64,000 nucleotides of DNA, from NCBI RefSeq assembly GCF_014648695.1, contig NZ_BMRP01000036.1:1-64000 (forward strand), read 5' to 3'. Shown here piece by piece: positions 42,822 through 50,589 of the stretch. The notes beneath the pieces were generated by a model, which made no database searches, was not told the origin of the DNA, and was given only the letters and a program-made list of their open reading frames with translations. The position numbers were made by a program, and so were the translations under genes. Numbering within the stretch: position 1 is the stretch's first letter; each line of letters begins with the position of its first letter. This stretch comes from Streptomyces albospinus (lineage in GTDB: Bacteria; Actinomycetota; Actinomycetes; Streptomycetales; Streptomycetaceae).

Positions 42822-43184
42822 ATGGGCCCTGTGAGCGCCCACCCGTCACCCACGATCACCCTCCGGCCGCACCGCTGCACCCTCAGTGTCCCGGTCGAGA
42901 TCGAGCGTCCCGAGTCGAGCGAGGCCCCCTTCGAGGTGCCGGAGCCCGACGTCCCGTGGGTCACGATCGTTCACAACGACCCCGTGAATCTCATGAGCTA
43001 TGTCTCGTACGTCTTCCAGTCGTACTTCGGCTACACCAAGGACAAGGCGCACCAGCTGATGCTCGACGTCCATCACAAAGGCCGCGCGATCGTCTCCAGC
43101 GGCACCCGCGAGGAAATGGAGCGCGACGTGCAGGCCATGCACGGCTACGGCCTGTGGGCGACCCTCCAGCAGGACCGCGCATGA
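42822..43184 (+). CDS. clpS: ClpS adaptor of the Clp protease
   Basis: About 120 residues. The core PWVTIVHNDPVNLMSYVSYV, then LMLDVHHKGRAIVSSGTREE and ERDVQAMHGYGLWATLQQD, is complete, including the residues that bind N-degron side chains (Asn-Asp in HNDPVN, Met, His). It delivers N-end-rule substrates to ClpAP/ClpCP. The N-terminal ~35 residues (SPTITLRPHRCTLSVPVEIE) are longer than I remember for other Streptomyces ClpS. ATG 42822 is used; GTG 42831 is possible. It overlaps the next gene as ATGA. Confidence 0.93.
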   Translation: MGPVSAHPSPTITLRPHRCTLSVPVEIERPESSEAPFEVPEPDVPWVTIVHNDPVNLMSYVSYVFQSYFGYTKDKAHQLMLDVHHKGRAIVSSGTREEMERDVQAMHGYGLWATLQQDRA

Positions 43185-43780
43185 CCGGCCAGTTCGAGCC
43201 GCTGCCCGACGGCGGCGCCGCCGCACCGCTCGACGACGTCGAGATCTCCATCCTGCGCAGCCTCGCCGTCCAGCTCCTGGAGCTGATGGGCCCGGGCGTG
43301 GAGCCCGCCGGTGGCGGTGACGACAGTGACGACCTGCTGGCGTCGATCTTCAGCGACGGCCCCAGCGAGCCGCCCGCCGACCCGGTCCTGGCGCGCCTCT
43401 TCCCCGACGCGTACGGCGGCCCGGACCTGGTCCCCGACGACGATGTCCGCGCCGCCTCCGCCGAGTTCCGCCGCTACACGGAGAACGACCTGCGGGCCCG
43501 CAAGCGGGAGGACGCCCTCGCGCTGGTGCGCGCGTTGGACGCGCTGGAGTCCGCGAAGGGCGGCGCCGTGCTGCGGCTGAACCCCGACGAGTGCCGGCAG
43601 TGGCTCGGCGGGCTCAACGACCTCCGGCTGGCCATCGGCACCAGGCTGGAGGTCACCGACGAGGACGACGGCGGGGAGCTGCTGCGGCTTCCGGACAGCG
43701 ATCCGCGCAAGCCGATGGTGCTGGCCTACCTCTGGCTCGGCGGACTCCAGGAGACCCTGGTCGAAGCGCTCACCGGGTGA
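43181..43780 (+). CDS. DUF2017 protein
   Basis: 199 residues. The all-helical DUF2017 pattern is clear: DDVEISILRSLAVQLLELMG, DPVLARLFPDAY, EFRRYTENDLRARKREDA, LNPDECRQWLGGLNDLRLAI, AYLWLGGLQETLVEAL. It is always next to clpS in Actinobacteria and coupled to it here, so it may act with ClpS. Its function is unproven. Confidence 0.88.
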   Translation: MTGQFEPLPDGGAAAPLDDVEISILRSLAVQLLELMGPGVEPAGGGDDSDDLLASIFSDGPSEPPADPVLARLFPDAYGGPDLVPDDDVRAASAEFRRYTENDLRARKREDALALVRALDALESAKGGAVLRLNPDECRQWLGGLNDLRLAIGTRLEVTDEDDGGELLRLPDSDPRKPMVLAYLWLGGLQETLVEALTG

Positions 43781-44113
43781 GATCCGGGAGCAAAACCGGG
43801 CGTACCCCCGCGATTGATCACCAGGTGTTCGCTCAGCGGAGCCTCAAATCCGGATAACGATCGCGTCACCACCCCCGTGCGGTGTGCCGCGGCTTCCGAA
43901 CTTTGTCCGGATTTCTCTGTGTCTCTGCTCACTTTGTCCCTAGGCGATCTCCGACAGCTCGTGATAAAAGTTCTCGACCTGCCGTGAGCGACGCCACCCC
44001 TGTCGCTGCGGGAGCGCTGAGCCGGCCGACCGTCGGCGTGCAGGACTCCATCCGGGGGGATCGGGACCCGATCCGGACAGACCGGGTCGGAATGGAGAAA
44101 GGCGCACCAACTC
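43781..44113. other. Promoter region of the amino-acid permease
   Basis: 333 bp without a gene. It is less GC-rich than its neighbours (ATCTCCGACAGCTCGTGATA and nearby). The AATGGAGAAAGG site lies before ATG 44114. No riboswitch or other RNA fold is recognised. Confidence 0.4.
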
Positions 44114-45544
44114 ATGACCTCAGTGCAGGTCGACAAGGAACACGACGGCGACGAGGCCGCTGGCAACGCCCCGGAAGAGGGCTACCAGCGGGGTCTGGGC
44201 AATCGCCAGATCCAGATGATCGCCATCGGCGGTGCCATCGGAACCGGTCTGTTCCTCGGGGCGGGCAAGGCGATCTCGAAGGCCGGGCCGAGCATCATCC
44301 TGGCCTACGCCATCGTCGGTCTGGTCATCTTCTTCATCATGCGGGCGCTCGGCGAACTGCTGATGTACCGGCCCGTTTCCGGCTCGTTCTCCGAATACGG
44401 CCGGGAATTCCTCGGCCCCTTCATCGGGTTCGTGACGGGCTGGACGTACTGGCTCTTCTGGGTCGTCACCGGCATCACGGAAGTGACCGCCGCGGCCACC
44501 TATATCCAGTACTGGGACAAGGGCATACCGCAATGGGTGTCGGCGCTGGTCTTCACCGTCGCGCTCTTCGGCATCAACCTCATCTCGGTGAAGATCTTCG
44601 GTGAACTGGAATTCTGGTTCTCGATGGTCAAGGTCACCGCGATCATCGGCATGATCCTGATCGGCCTCGGCGTCATCACCCTCGGCTTCTCCAAGGCCGG
44701 CGACACCGCGTCGTTCAGCCTCCTGTGGAGCCACGGCGGCTTCTTCCCCAAGGGCATCGGCGGCACGCTGATGACGCTCCAGATCGTGATGTTCGCCTTC
44801 CTCGCCGTCGAACTCGTCGGCGTCACCGCGGGCGAGGCGAACGAGCCGAAGAAGGTGCTCCCCAAGGCCATCAACACCGTGCCGTGGCGGATCGGCCTCT
44901 TCTACATCGGTGCGCTCATCATCATCCTGTCCGTCGTCAGCTGGACGGCCTTCAAGCCGGGCGTCAGCCCGTTCGTCGCCGCCTTCCAGCAGATCGGCCT
45001 GCCGGCCGGCGCGGGCATCGTCAACTTCGTCGTGCTGACCGCGGCGCTGTCCTCGGCCAACTCCGGTATGTACTCCACCGGCCGGATGCTGCGCGACCTG
45101 GCGCTCAACGGCCAGGGCCCCAAGATCTTCACCCGGCTCAGCAAGACCGGCCTGCCCACCTGGGGCACCGGCATCTCGGTCGCGCTGATGCTGTTCGGCG
45201 TCTACATCAACTACCAGTGGCCCGGCGACGCGTTCAACTACGTCGTCTCCTTCGCCACCATCTCCGGTATGTGGGCCTGGATCGTCATCCTGCTCTCGCA
45301 GCTGCGCTACCGGGCCAAGGCGAACCGCGGCGAGCTGCCGCAGTCCGAGTTCAAGGCCCCCGGTGCCCCGTACACCTCGATCTTCGCGCTGGCCTTCATC
45401 GGCATGGTGATCGTGATGATGGGCATCGACCCGGACGCCCGGATCTCGCTCTACGCGGCGCCCCTGTGGGCGGTCATCCTGGGCGTGGGCTACCTCGCCA
45501 TCAAGCGCCGGGGCGCCGCCGCCCCGGTGGCCTCCGAGAAGTAA
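44114..45544 (+). CDS. Amino-acid permease (APC superfamily, GabP/AnsP-like)
   Basis: 476 residues, 12 membrane helices. The first-helix consensus IAIGGAIGTGLFLGAGKAIS and ALGELLMYRPVSGSFSEYGR are typical of the AAT subfamily that takes up amino acids such as GABA, asparagine or proline by proton symport. The substrate cannot be assigned. It is monocistronic, ended by a 15-bp hairpin. Confidence 0.92.
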   Translation: MTSVQVDKEHDGDEAAGNAPEEGYQRGLGNRQIQMIAIGGAIGTGLFLGAGKAISKAGPSIILAYAIVGLVIFFIMRALGELLMYRPVSGSFSEYGREFLGPFIGFVTGWTYWLFWVVTGITEVTAAATYIQYWDKGIPQWVSALVFTVALFGINLISVKIFGELEFWFSMVKVTAIIGMILIGLGVITLGFSKAGDTASFSLLWSHGGFFPKGIGGTLMTLQIVMFAFLAVELVGVTAGEANEPKKVLPKAINTVPWRIGLFYIGALIIILSVVSWTAFKPGVSPFVAAFQQIGLPAGAGIVNFVVLTAALSSANSGMYSTGRMLRDLALNGQGPKIFTRLSKTGLPTWGTGISVALMLFGVYINYQWPGDAFNYVVSFATISGMWAWIVILLSQLRYRAKANRGELPQSEFKAPGAPYTSIFALAFIGMVIVMMGIDPDARISLYAAPLWAVILGVGYLAIKRRGAAAPVASEK

Positions 45545-45590
45545 CCCCCGCGGCCGGGCCGGTCCCGCACCGCGCGCCTGTCCAGCATTC

Positions 45591-45627
45591 GGGCCCGTAC
45601 GTACCACTCTTCGGTACGTACGGGCCC
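45591..45627 (+). terminator. Strong hairpin terminator after the permease gene
   Basis: Perfect 15-bp arms GGGCCCGTACGTACC (45591-45605) and complement (45613-45627), loop ACTCTTC. Confidence 0.85.
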
Positions 45628-45670
45628 TCTGCTTGCCCGCCCGTCTCCCTCCACCACCCACAACCGAGTT

Positions 45671-45700
45671 CCCCCAGGCTCCGCCCGGGGGGACCCCCAT
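45671..45700 (+). repeat. Short GC palindrome of the CCCC-GGGGGGACCCCC class
   Basis: CCCCCAGGCTCCGCCCGGGG followed by GGACCCCCA, 27 bp before the JAMM peptidase gene. It shares the GGGGGGACCCC edge with the interspersed repeats at 8122, 37931 and 48119. A similar palindrome is at 14402-14432 (reverse orientation). Confidence 0.5.
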
Positions 45701-45726
45701 CGCACACCCCTCTTATTCTTGGCCGC

Positions 45727-46152
45727 ATGCTGACCCTCACCAAGGCCCTCCACGACCGGATCGTCGAGCACGCCCGCCAGGACCACCCCGACGAGGCGTG
45801 CGGCGTGGTCGCGGGACCGGCCGGCAGCGGGCGCCCCGAGCGGTTCATCCCGATGCTGAACGCCGCCCGCTCGCCCACCTTCTACGAATTCGACTCCGCC
45901 GACCTGCTCAAGCTCTACCGCGAGATGGACGACCGGGACGAGGAACCGGTCATCATCTACCACTCGCACACCGCCACCGAGGCCTACCCCTCGCGCACCG
46001 ACATCTCCTACGCCAACGAGCCCGGCGCGCACTACGTCCTCGTCTCCACCGCCGACACCGACGACGCCGGGCCCTTCCAGTTCCGCTCGTTCCGCATCGT
46101 GGACGGCGAGGTCACCGAGGAAGAGGTCGAGATCGTCGAGGCGTACTCCTGA
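45727..46152 (+). CDS. mec: JAMM/MPN+ metallopeptidase of the CysO pathway (Mec-like)
   Basis: 141 residues. The JAMM site is complete: E23 in PDEACGVVAG, then H79-x-H81 (IIYHSHTATEAYPSRTD) with S89 and D92. In mycobacteria Mec cleaves cysteine from the CysO-cysteine adduct. The gene order mec - cysO - cysM here is the same pathway. ATG 45727. A leader-peptide region of 540 bp separates it from cysO, so it may be transcribed separately. Confidence 0.92.
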   Translation: MLTLTKALHDRIVEHARQDHPDEACGVVAGPAGSGRPERFIPMLNAARSPTFYEFDSADLLKLYREMDDRDEEPVIIYHSHTATEAYPSRTDISYANEPGAHYVLVSTADTDDAGPFQFRSFRIVDGEVTEEEVEIVEAYS

Positions 46153-46326
46153 GCCGTGGCCGACCTCATGCCGGAGCCGGGCAGCGGGCGTGACCTGGGG
46201 GTTCGGCCCCCGATGGGGTCCGCCCGGACGACCCCGCGGGACCCGCGTCCCACCTGGCGTACAGCAAACGTCCGCATCATGGGACGAGGTTCCAATACCC
46301 GGACCGGGAATCGCTACGATGACCGC

Positions 46327-46509
46327 ATGGTTGACCACGTCGTGGGCGTAACGAGCGAGCAGAGGCCGGGCATGCTGCCGCATGCCCCGCTCGCCACGCG
46401 CCGCTCCGCATCCGCCCTCCTGGGCGCCTTCGGCTGCGGAGCCGCACGGCTGCACATCGACCTGTGCCGCCTCTCCAGCGCCATCTGTCCGCGCTGCGCC
46501 GCCGGCTGA
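46327..46509 (+). CDS. Cys-containing leader peptide upstream of cysO-cysM
   Basis: Ends RLHIDLCRLSSAICPRCAAG then TGA 46509. The (R)LH(I/V)DLCR-SSA-C pattern is the mark of actinobacterial leader peptides placed before sulfur and cysteine genes. Two in-frame ATGs are possible: 46327 (60 codons, right after a TACGAT -10 box at 46314-46319, so leaderless or nearly so) and 46372 (45 codons). Cys codons cluster near the end. The 170 bases that follow are C-rich and G-poor. Together these suggest that translation of the Cys codons controls Rho-dependent or other attenuation of cysO-cysM. Confidence 0.7.
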   Translation: MVDHVVGVTSEQRPGMLPHAPLATRRSASALLGAFGCGAARLHIDLCRLSSAICPRCAAG

Positions 46510-46695
46510 CCCGGCCCCGCCCTCCCCGGCCTTCGCCGGGCGGTCCCCCAGCCCGCGGCGCCCCGCCGCACCCGTCCCGCACGGGCCCCGCGCCACCCGG
46601 CGCACCCGCACCCCGTCCGTCCGCCGCACGGCCGGGCGCACCGCACGCAGCGCACGTCCCGCATCCCGCCACCGCACTCCGACAGGAGCAGTCCC

Positions 46696-46974
46696 ATGGC
46701 CATCGAGGTCCGAATCCCGACCATCCTGCGCACCTACACCGACGGCGAGAAGGCCGTCGAGGGCACCGGCGCGACCCTCGCCGAGCTCATCACCGACCTG
46801 GAGACCCGGCACACCGGCATCCGCGAGCGCCTCGTCGACGGTGAGCAGCTGCGCCGCTTCGTGAACGTCTACCTCAACGACGAGGACGTGCGCTTCCTCC
46901 AGGGCATCTCCACCGAGCTGGCCGACGGCGACAGCGTGACGATCCTCCCCGCGGTAGCCGGCGGAATGGTCTGA
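46696..46974 (+). CDS. cysO: CysO-like sulfur-carrier protein (ubiquitin fold)
   Basis: 92 residues. MoaD/ThiS fold: VRIPTILRTYTDGEKAVEGT, RRFVNVYLNDEDVRFLQG, DGDSVTILPAVAGG. The GG that carries the thiocarboxylate is not the terminus: two more residues (Met-Val) follow before TGA. The tubercle bacillus protein, as I recall, ends at GG. The extra residues would have to be removed by a protease, and the JAMM enzyme upstream is a candidate. The stop overlaps the cysM start (TGATG). CAGGAG lies eight bases before ATG. Confidence 0.92.
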   Translation: MAIEVRIPTILRTYTDGEKAVEGTGATLAELITDLETRHTGIRERLVDGEQLRRFVNVYLNDEDVRFLQGISTELADGDSVTILPAVAGGMV

Positions 46975-47924
46975 TGCGGTACGACTCCCCGCTGGCGGCG
47001 GTCGGGAACACCCCTCTCGTCCGCCTCCCGCGCCTCTCGCCCTCCGACGACGTCCGCATCTGGGCGAAGCTGGAGGACCGCAACCCCACGGGCTCCGTCA
47101 AGGACCGGCCCGCGCTCCACATGATCGAGCAGGCCGAGAAGGACGGCCGGCTCACCCCCGGCTGCACGATCCTGGAGCCCACCAGCGGCAACACCGGCAT
47201 CTCGCTCGCCATGGCGGCAAAGCTCAAGGGCTACCGCATCGTCTGCGTGATGCCCGAGAACACCTCCTCGGAACGGCGCGAACTGCTCGCCATGTGGGGC
47301 GCCGAGATCATCTCCTCGCCCGCGGCCGGCGGCTCCAACACCGCCGTACGGGTCGCCAAGGAACTCGCCGCCGAGCACCCCGACTGGGTGATGCTCTACC
47401 AGTACGGGAACCCCGACAACGCCGGTGCCCACTACGCCACCACCGGCCCCGAGATCCTCGCCGACCTCCCCTCCGTCACCCACTTCGTGGCCGGCCTCGG
47501 CACCACCGGCACCCTGATGGGCGTCGGCCGCTATCTGCGCGAGCACGTCCCCGGCGTGCAGATCGTCGCCGCCGAACCCCGCTACGACGACGTCGTCTAC
47601 GGCCTGCGCAACCTCGACGAGGGCTTCATCCCCGAGCTCTACGACGAGTCCGTGCTCACCTCCCGTTTCTCCGTCGGTTCCGAGGACGCGGTCCGCCGCA
47701 CCCGTGAACTCCTCGCGACGGAAGGCATCTTCGCCGGCATCTCCACCGGCGCGGCCCTGCACGCCGCCATCGGCGTCGGCAGGAAGGCGGTGCGGGCCGG
47801 CGAATCCGCCGACATCGTCTTCGTCGTCGCGGACGGCGGCTGGAAATACCTTTCGACGGGCGTCTACACGGCCGAGTCGACGGAAGCGGCGATCGCGACG
47901 CTGCACGGCCAGCTCTGGGCGTAG
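46974..47924 (+). CDS. cysM: CysO-dependent cysteine synthase CysM
   Basis: 316 residues, PLP fold type II. The PLP lysine is K43 in NPTGSVKDRPALHM. SGNTGISLAMAAKLKGY binds the substrate carboxylate, and GLGTTGTLMGVGRYL is the phosphate cup. It adds the CysO thiocarboxylate to O-phosphoserine (or O-acetylserine) to give CysO-cysteine. Cotranslated with cysO. Arg in VYGLRNLDEGF may be the phosphoserine-specific residue known for CysM, by analogy. Confidence 0.93.
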   Translation: MRYDSPLAAVGNTPLVRLPRLSPSDDVRIWAKLEDRNPTGSVKDRPALHMIEQAEKDGRLTPGCTILEPTSGNTGISLAMAAKLKGYRIVCVMPENTSSERRELLAMWGAEIISSPAAGGSNTAVRVAKELAAEHPDWVMLYQYGNPDNAGAHYATTGPEILADLPSVTHFVAGLGTTGTLMGVGRYLREHVPGVQIVAAEPRYDDVVYGLRNLDEGFIPELYDESVLTSRFSVGSEDAVRRTRELLATEGIFAGISTGAALHAAIGVGRKAVRAGESADIVFVVADGGWKYLSTGVYTAESTEAAIATLHGQLWA

Positions 47925-48118
47925 GCCACTCCAGGGGGCGGGGTGCCACCCGGCGGCAGCCGGGCGCCACAGCCGCCCCCCGGACTGGTGATTCCGCCCA
48001 CAGCTCGCCCCACCAAAGGCGCCACAGGACCTTTCGCGCCTTACGCTCGTGGGCACCGCACAGACCGCCAAGGACCCGGCAGACCCCGGTAAGGACCCGC
48101 CGGGACGACCCATATGGG

Positions 48119-48165
48119 CCCTTCCCCAAGCTCTCCACTGCGTTCGAGCTGGGGGAGGCCCCAAT
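48119..48165 (+). repeat. Interspersed palindromic repeat, diverged copy 3
   Basis: CCTTCCCCAAGCTCTCCACT, then GCGTTCGAGCTGGGGGAGGCCCC. It lies 34 bp before ATG 48199. CTTCCCC/GGGGGAG can pair around the centre. Confidence 0.6.
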
Positions 48166-48198
48166 CCGCCGACCCCGCCCACGGAGGTTCACGCCCGC

Positions 48199-48951
48199 AT
48201 GAAGCTCACCGTCGTCGGATGCTCGGGGTCGTTCCCCTCCACGGAATCGGCCTGTTCGAGCTACCTCCTGGAGGCCGACGGCTTCAGGCTGCTCCTCGAC
48301 ATGGGCAACGGCGCCCTCGGAGAGTTGCAGCGCCACTGCGGTCTCTACGACCTGGACGCCGTACTCCTGTCGCATCTGCACGCCGACCACTGCATCGACC
48401 TGTGCGGCTACTTCGTCGTCCGCTACTACCGCCCGGACGGCGGCCGTTGCGCGCCGATGCCGATCTACGGGCCGGCCGGCACCGAGCGCCGGCTGACCGA
48501 CGCGCACGCCGACCTGCCGCACGACAAGGCGATGAGCGAGGTCTTCGACTTCCGCACGCTGACCCCGGGCACCGTCTCCATCGGCCCGTTCACCATCCGC
48601 ACCGAGCTGGTCAGCCACCCCGTCGAGGCGTACGGCTTCCGCATCGAGCACAGCGGCAGCTCGCTGACGTACTCCGGCGACACCGGCCCCTGCGACGCGC
48701 TGGACAGCCTCGCCGAGGGCACCGACTTCTTCCTCTGCGAGGCGTCCTTCACGCACGGCAAGGAGGACATCCCCGACCTCCACCTCAACGGCCGGGAGGC
48801 CGGCGAGCACGCCCAGCGGGCCGGCGCGGGCCGGCTGGTGCTCACCCACATCCCGCCGTGGACCGACCCGGACATCAGTGTCCGCGACGCCCAGAAGGTC
48901 TACGACGGCCCGGTCGAGGTCGCCCGGGCCGGCGTGGCGTACGAGATCTGA
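48199..48951 (+). CDS. MBL-fold metallo-hydrolase (RNase Z-like)
   Basis: 250 residues. Metal motif LLSHLHADHCIDLCGYF (HxHxDH), a later SHPVEAYGFRIEH, YSGDTGPCDAL (Asp) and LTHIPPW. It resembles the Elac/RNase Z-like MBL proteins next to rph in Actinobacteria. Cyclic nucleotide phosphodiesterase or RNA 3' processing are the family roles; not decided here. ATG 48199. Confidence 0.85.
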   Translation: MKLTVVGCSGSFPSTESACSSYLLEADGFRLLLDMGNGALGELQRHCGLYDLDAVLLSHLHADHCIDLCGYFVVRYYRPDGGRCAPMPIYGPAGTERRLTDAHADLPHDKAMSEVFDFRTLTPGTVSIGPFTIRTELVSHPVEAYGFRIEHSGSSLTYSGDTGPCDALDSLAEGTDFFLCEASFTHGKEDIPDLHLNGREAGEHAQRAGAGRLVLTHIPPWTDPDISVRDAQKVYDGPVEVARAGVAYEI

Positions 48952-48989
48952 CCGCCGCGCACCCGGCGCCCCGTACGGGCACACCGGCG

Positions 48990-49029
48990 CACCTGCACAC
49001 CTGCACACCTGCACACCTGCACACCTGCA
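48990..49029 (+). repeat. 8-bp tandem repeat x5
   Basis: CACCTGCA five times without interruption, 40 bp after the MBL gene stop and next to a terminator hairpin. Confidence 0.9.
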
Positions 49030-49035
49030 CAAGGA

Positions 49036-49074
49036 AAGGGGCCCCGGAACCGCGGTGACGGTTCCGGGGCCCTT
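49036..49074. terminator. Bidirectional terminator between the MBL gene and nagE2
   Basis: AAGGGGCCCCGGAACCG (49036-49052) pairs with CGGTTCCGGGGCCCTT (49059-49074) with one bulged G. Both genes point into it. Confidence 0.8.
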
Positions 49075-49097
49075 CCCGTGCGCTGCGGACCGGGCGG

Positions 49098-50351
49098 CTA
49101 CGCCTTGGTCAGGTCCTCGATCTCCTCCTCGGGCTCGCGGCCCGGGGTGGTGAGGTTGAACCTGGTGATCGCGAAGCGGAACAGCAGGTAGTAGACGACC
49201 GCGAAGGCCAGGCCGATCGGGATGATCAGCCACGGCTTGCTCGCCAGGTGCCAGTTCAGCACGTAGTCGATGAAGCCGGCGGAGAAGGTGAAGCCGTCGT
49301 GCACGCCGAGCGCCCAGGTGAGGGCCATCGAGACGGCGGTCAGCACCGCGTGGATCGCGTACAGCACCGGCGCGATGAACATGAACGAGAACTCGATCGG
49401 CTCGGTGATACCGCAGACGAACGAGGTCAGCGCGAGCGAGACCATCATGCCCAGGACGGCCTTGCGGCGCTCCGGGCGGGCGCAGTGCGCGATGGCCAGC
49501 GCGGCGGCCGGCAGACCGAACATCATGATCGGGAAGAAGCCGGACATGAACTGGCCGGCGGTCGGGTCGCCGGCGAAGAAGCGGCCGATGTCGCCGTGCA
49601 CGACCTTGCCCGTGGCGTCGGTGTAGTCACCGAGCTGGAACCACGACACGACGTTGACGAACTGGTGCATACCGATCGGCAGCAGCCCGCGGTTGATCAG
49701 GCCGAAGAGGCCGGCGCCGGCCGCGCCCAGGCCCGTCATCCACTCGCCGAAGCTGGAGATGGCGTTGCCGACGGGCTCCCAGATCAGCAGGAACAGCACA
49801 CCGACCGTGGTGCCGACGAAGGCCATGATGATCGGGACGAGCCGGCGGCCGTTGAAGAAGCCCAGCCAGTCCACCAGCTTCTTGCGGTGGTAGCGCTGCC
49901 ACAGGACCGCGGCGAGCAGACCGATCACGATGCCGCCGAGGACGCCGGGGTTGTTGACGACCGGCTCGACCCACTTGCCGTCCTCGATGTGCCCGTCCTT
50001 GACCGGGAACGCCTTGAGGACGTTGTTGTAGACCAGGAATCCGACCAGGGCGGCGAGTGCCGTGGAGCCATCGGCCTTCTTCGCGAAACCGATGGCGACG
50101 CCTATGCAGAACAGCAGCGGCAGATTGTCGAAGACCGCACCGCCGGCGGCGGCGAAGACCTTGCTGACCGCGACCCAGTGCAGGCCCTTTTCGCCGAAGA
50201 CGTCCGGCTGGCCGAGACGGTTGAGGATGCCCGCTGCGGGCAGGACGGCGATCGGCAGCTGGAGGCTGCGGCCGATCTTCTGTAGGCCCTGGAAAAGGCC
50301 GGAGCCCCGCTTCTTCGCGGGGGCCGCCTTCGCGGCGGTGGCCGTGCTCAT
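49098..50351 (-). CDS. nagE2: PTS N-acetylglucosamine permease IIC, NagE2 type
   Basis: 417 residues, single IIC domain. LQKIGRSLQLPIAVLPAAGI, NRLGQPD, LVDWLGFFNGRRLVPIIMAF, GEW, and the GITEPIEFSFMFIAPVLYAI segment (ITEP motif with the substrate-binding Glu). There is no IIB or IIA domain; IIB is supplied by the separate nagF. It transports and phosphorylates GlcNAc. Upstream lies a dense set of DasR-type sites. The order nagE2 - nagE1, divergent nagF matches S. coelicolor, where NagE2 is the GlcNAc transporter. Confidence 0.93.
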   Translation of the reverse strand: MSTATAAKAAPAKKRGSGLFQGLQKIGRSLQLPIAVLPAAGILNRLGQPDVFGEKGLHWVAVSKVFAAAGGAVFDNLPLLFCIGVAIGFAKKADGSTALAALVGFLVYNNVLKAFPVKDGHIEDGKWVEPVVNNPGVLGGIVIGLLAAVLWQRYHRKKLVDWLGFFNGRRLVPIIMAFVGTTVGVLFLLIWEPVGNAISSFGEWMTGLGAAGAGLFGLINRGLLPIGMHQFVNVVSWFQLGDYTDATGKVVHGDIGRFFAGDPTAGQFMSGFFPIMMFGLPAAALAIAHCARPERRKAVLGMMVSLALTSFVCGITEPIEFSFMFIAPVLYAIHAVLTAVSMALTWALGVHDGFTFSAGFIDYVLNWHLASKPWLIIPIGLAFAVVYYLLFRFAITRFNLTTPGREPEEEIEDLTKA

Positions 50352-50401
50352 CGGATTCCTCCTGGTGAGGCGGGTCCGCGGAAAGAGGAACGGCCCGCTG
50401 T

Positions 50402-50497
50402 TGGTCTACGCCTTGGTCTACACCACTGGTGGTTTAGACCATTCTTAGCACGTAGCCCCGAGATAAAGGAATCCATTCTTCCAAGTGGTGTGGACCA
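50402..50497 (-). promoter_or_regulatory. Cluster of DasR-type (dre) sites upstream of nagE2
   Basis: The consensus core is TGGTCTAGACCA. Found: TGGTCTACGCCT (50402), TGGTCTACACCA (50414), TGGTTTAGACCA (50430), and TGGTGTGGACCA (50486). The first two are back to back and the third is five bases on. GlcN6P-released DasR repression is the known logic for this PTS. The quality of the 50430 and 50414 sites (one mismatch each) is good; the others are weaker. Confidence 0.75.
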
Positions 50498-50589
50498 CAT
50501 GACGGCCGGCCCTCGGACCCATGGATCCAGGAGCCGGCCGGCACGGGACGAAAGGCCAGGTGGGACGGGCACCACCCGTCTCCCGCACG

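Noticed and set aside
42446..43180. Plus-strand open frame extending upstream of DUF2017
   Set aside because: It overlaps pncB antisense and clpS in another frame. The ATGA overlap at 43181 marks the real start.
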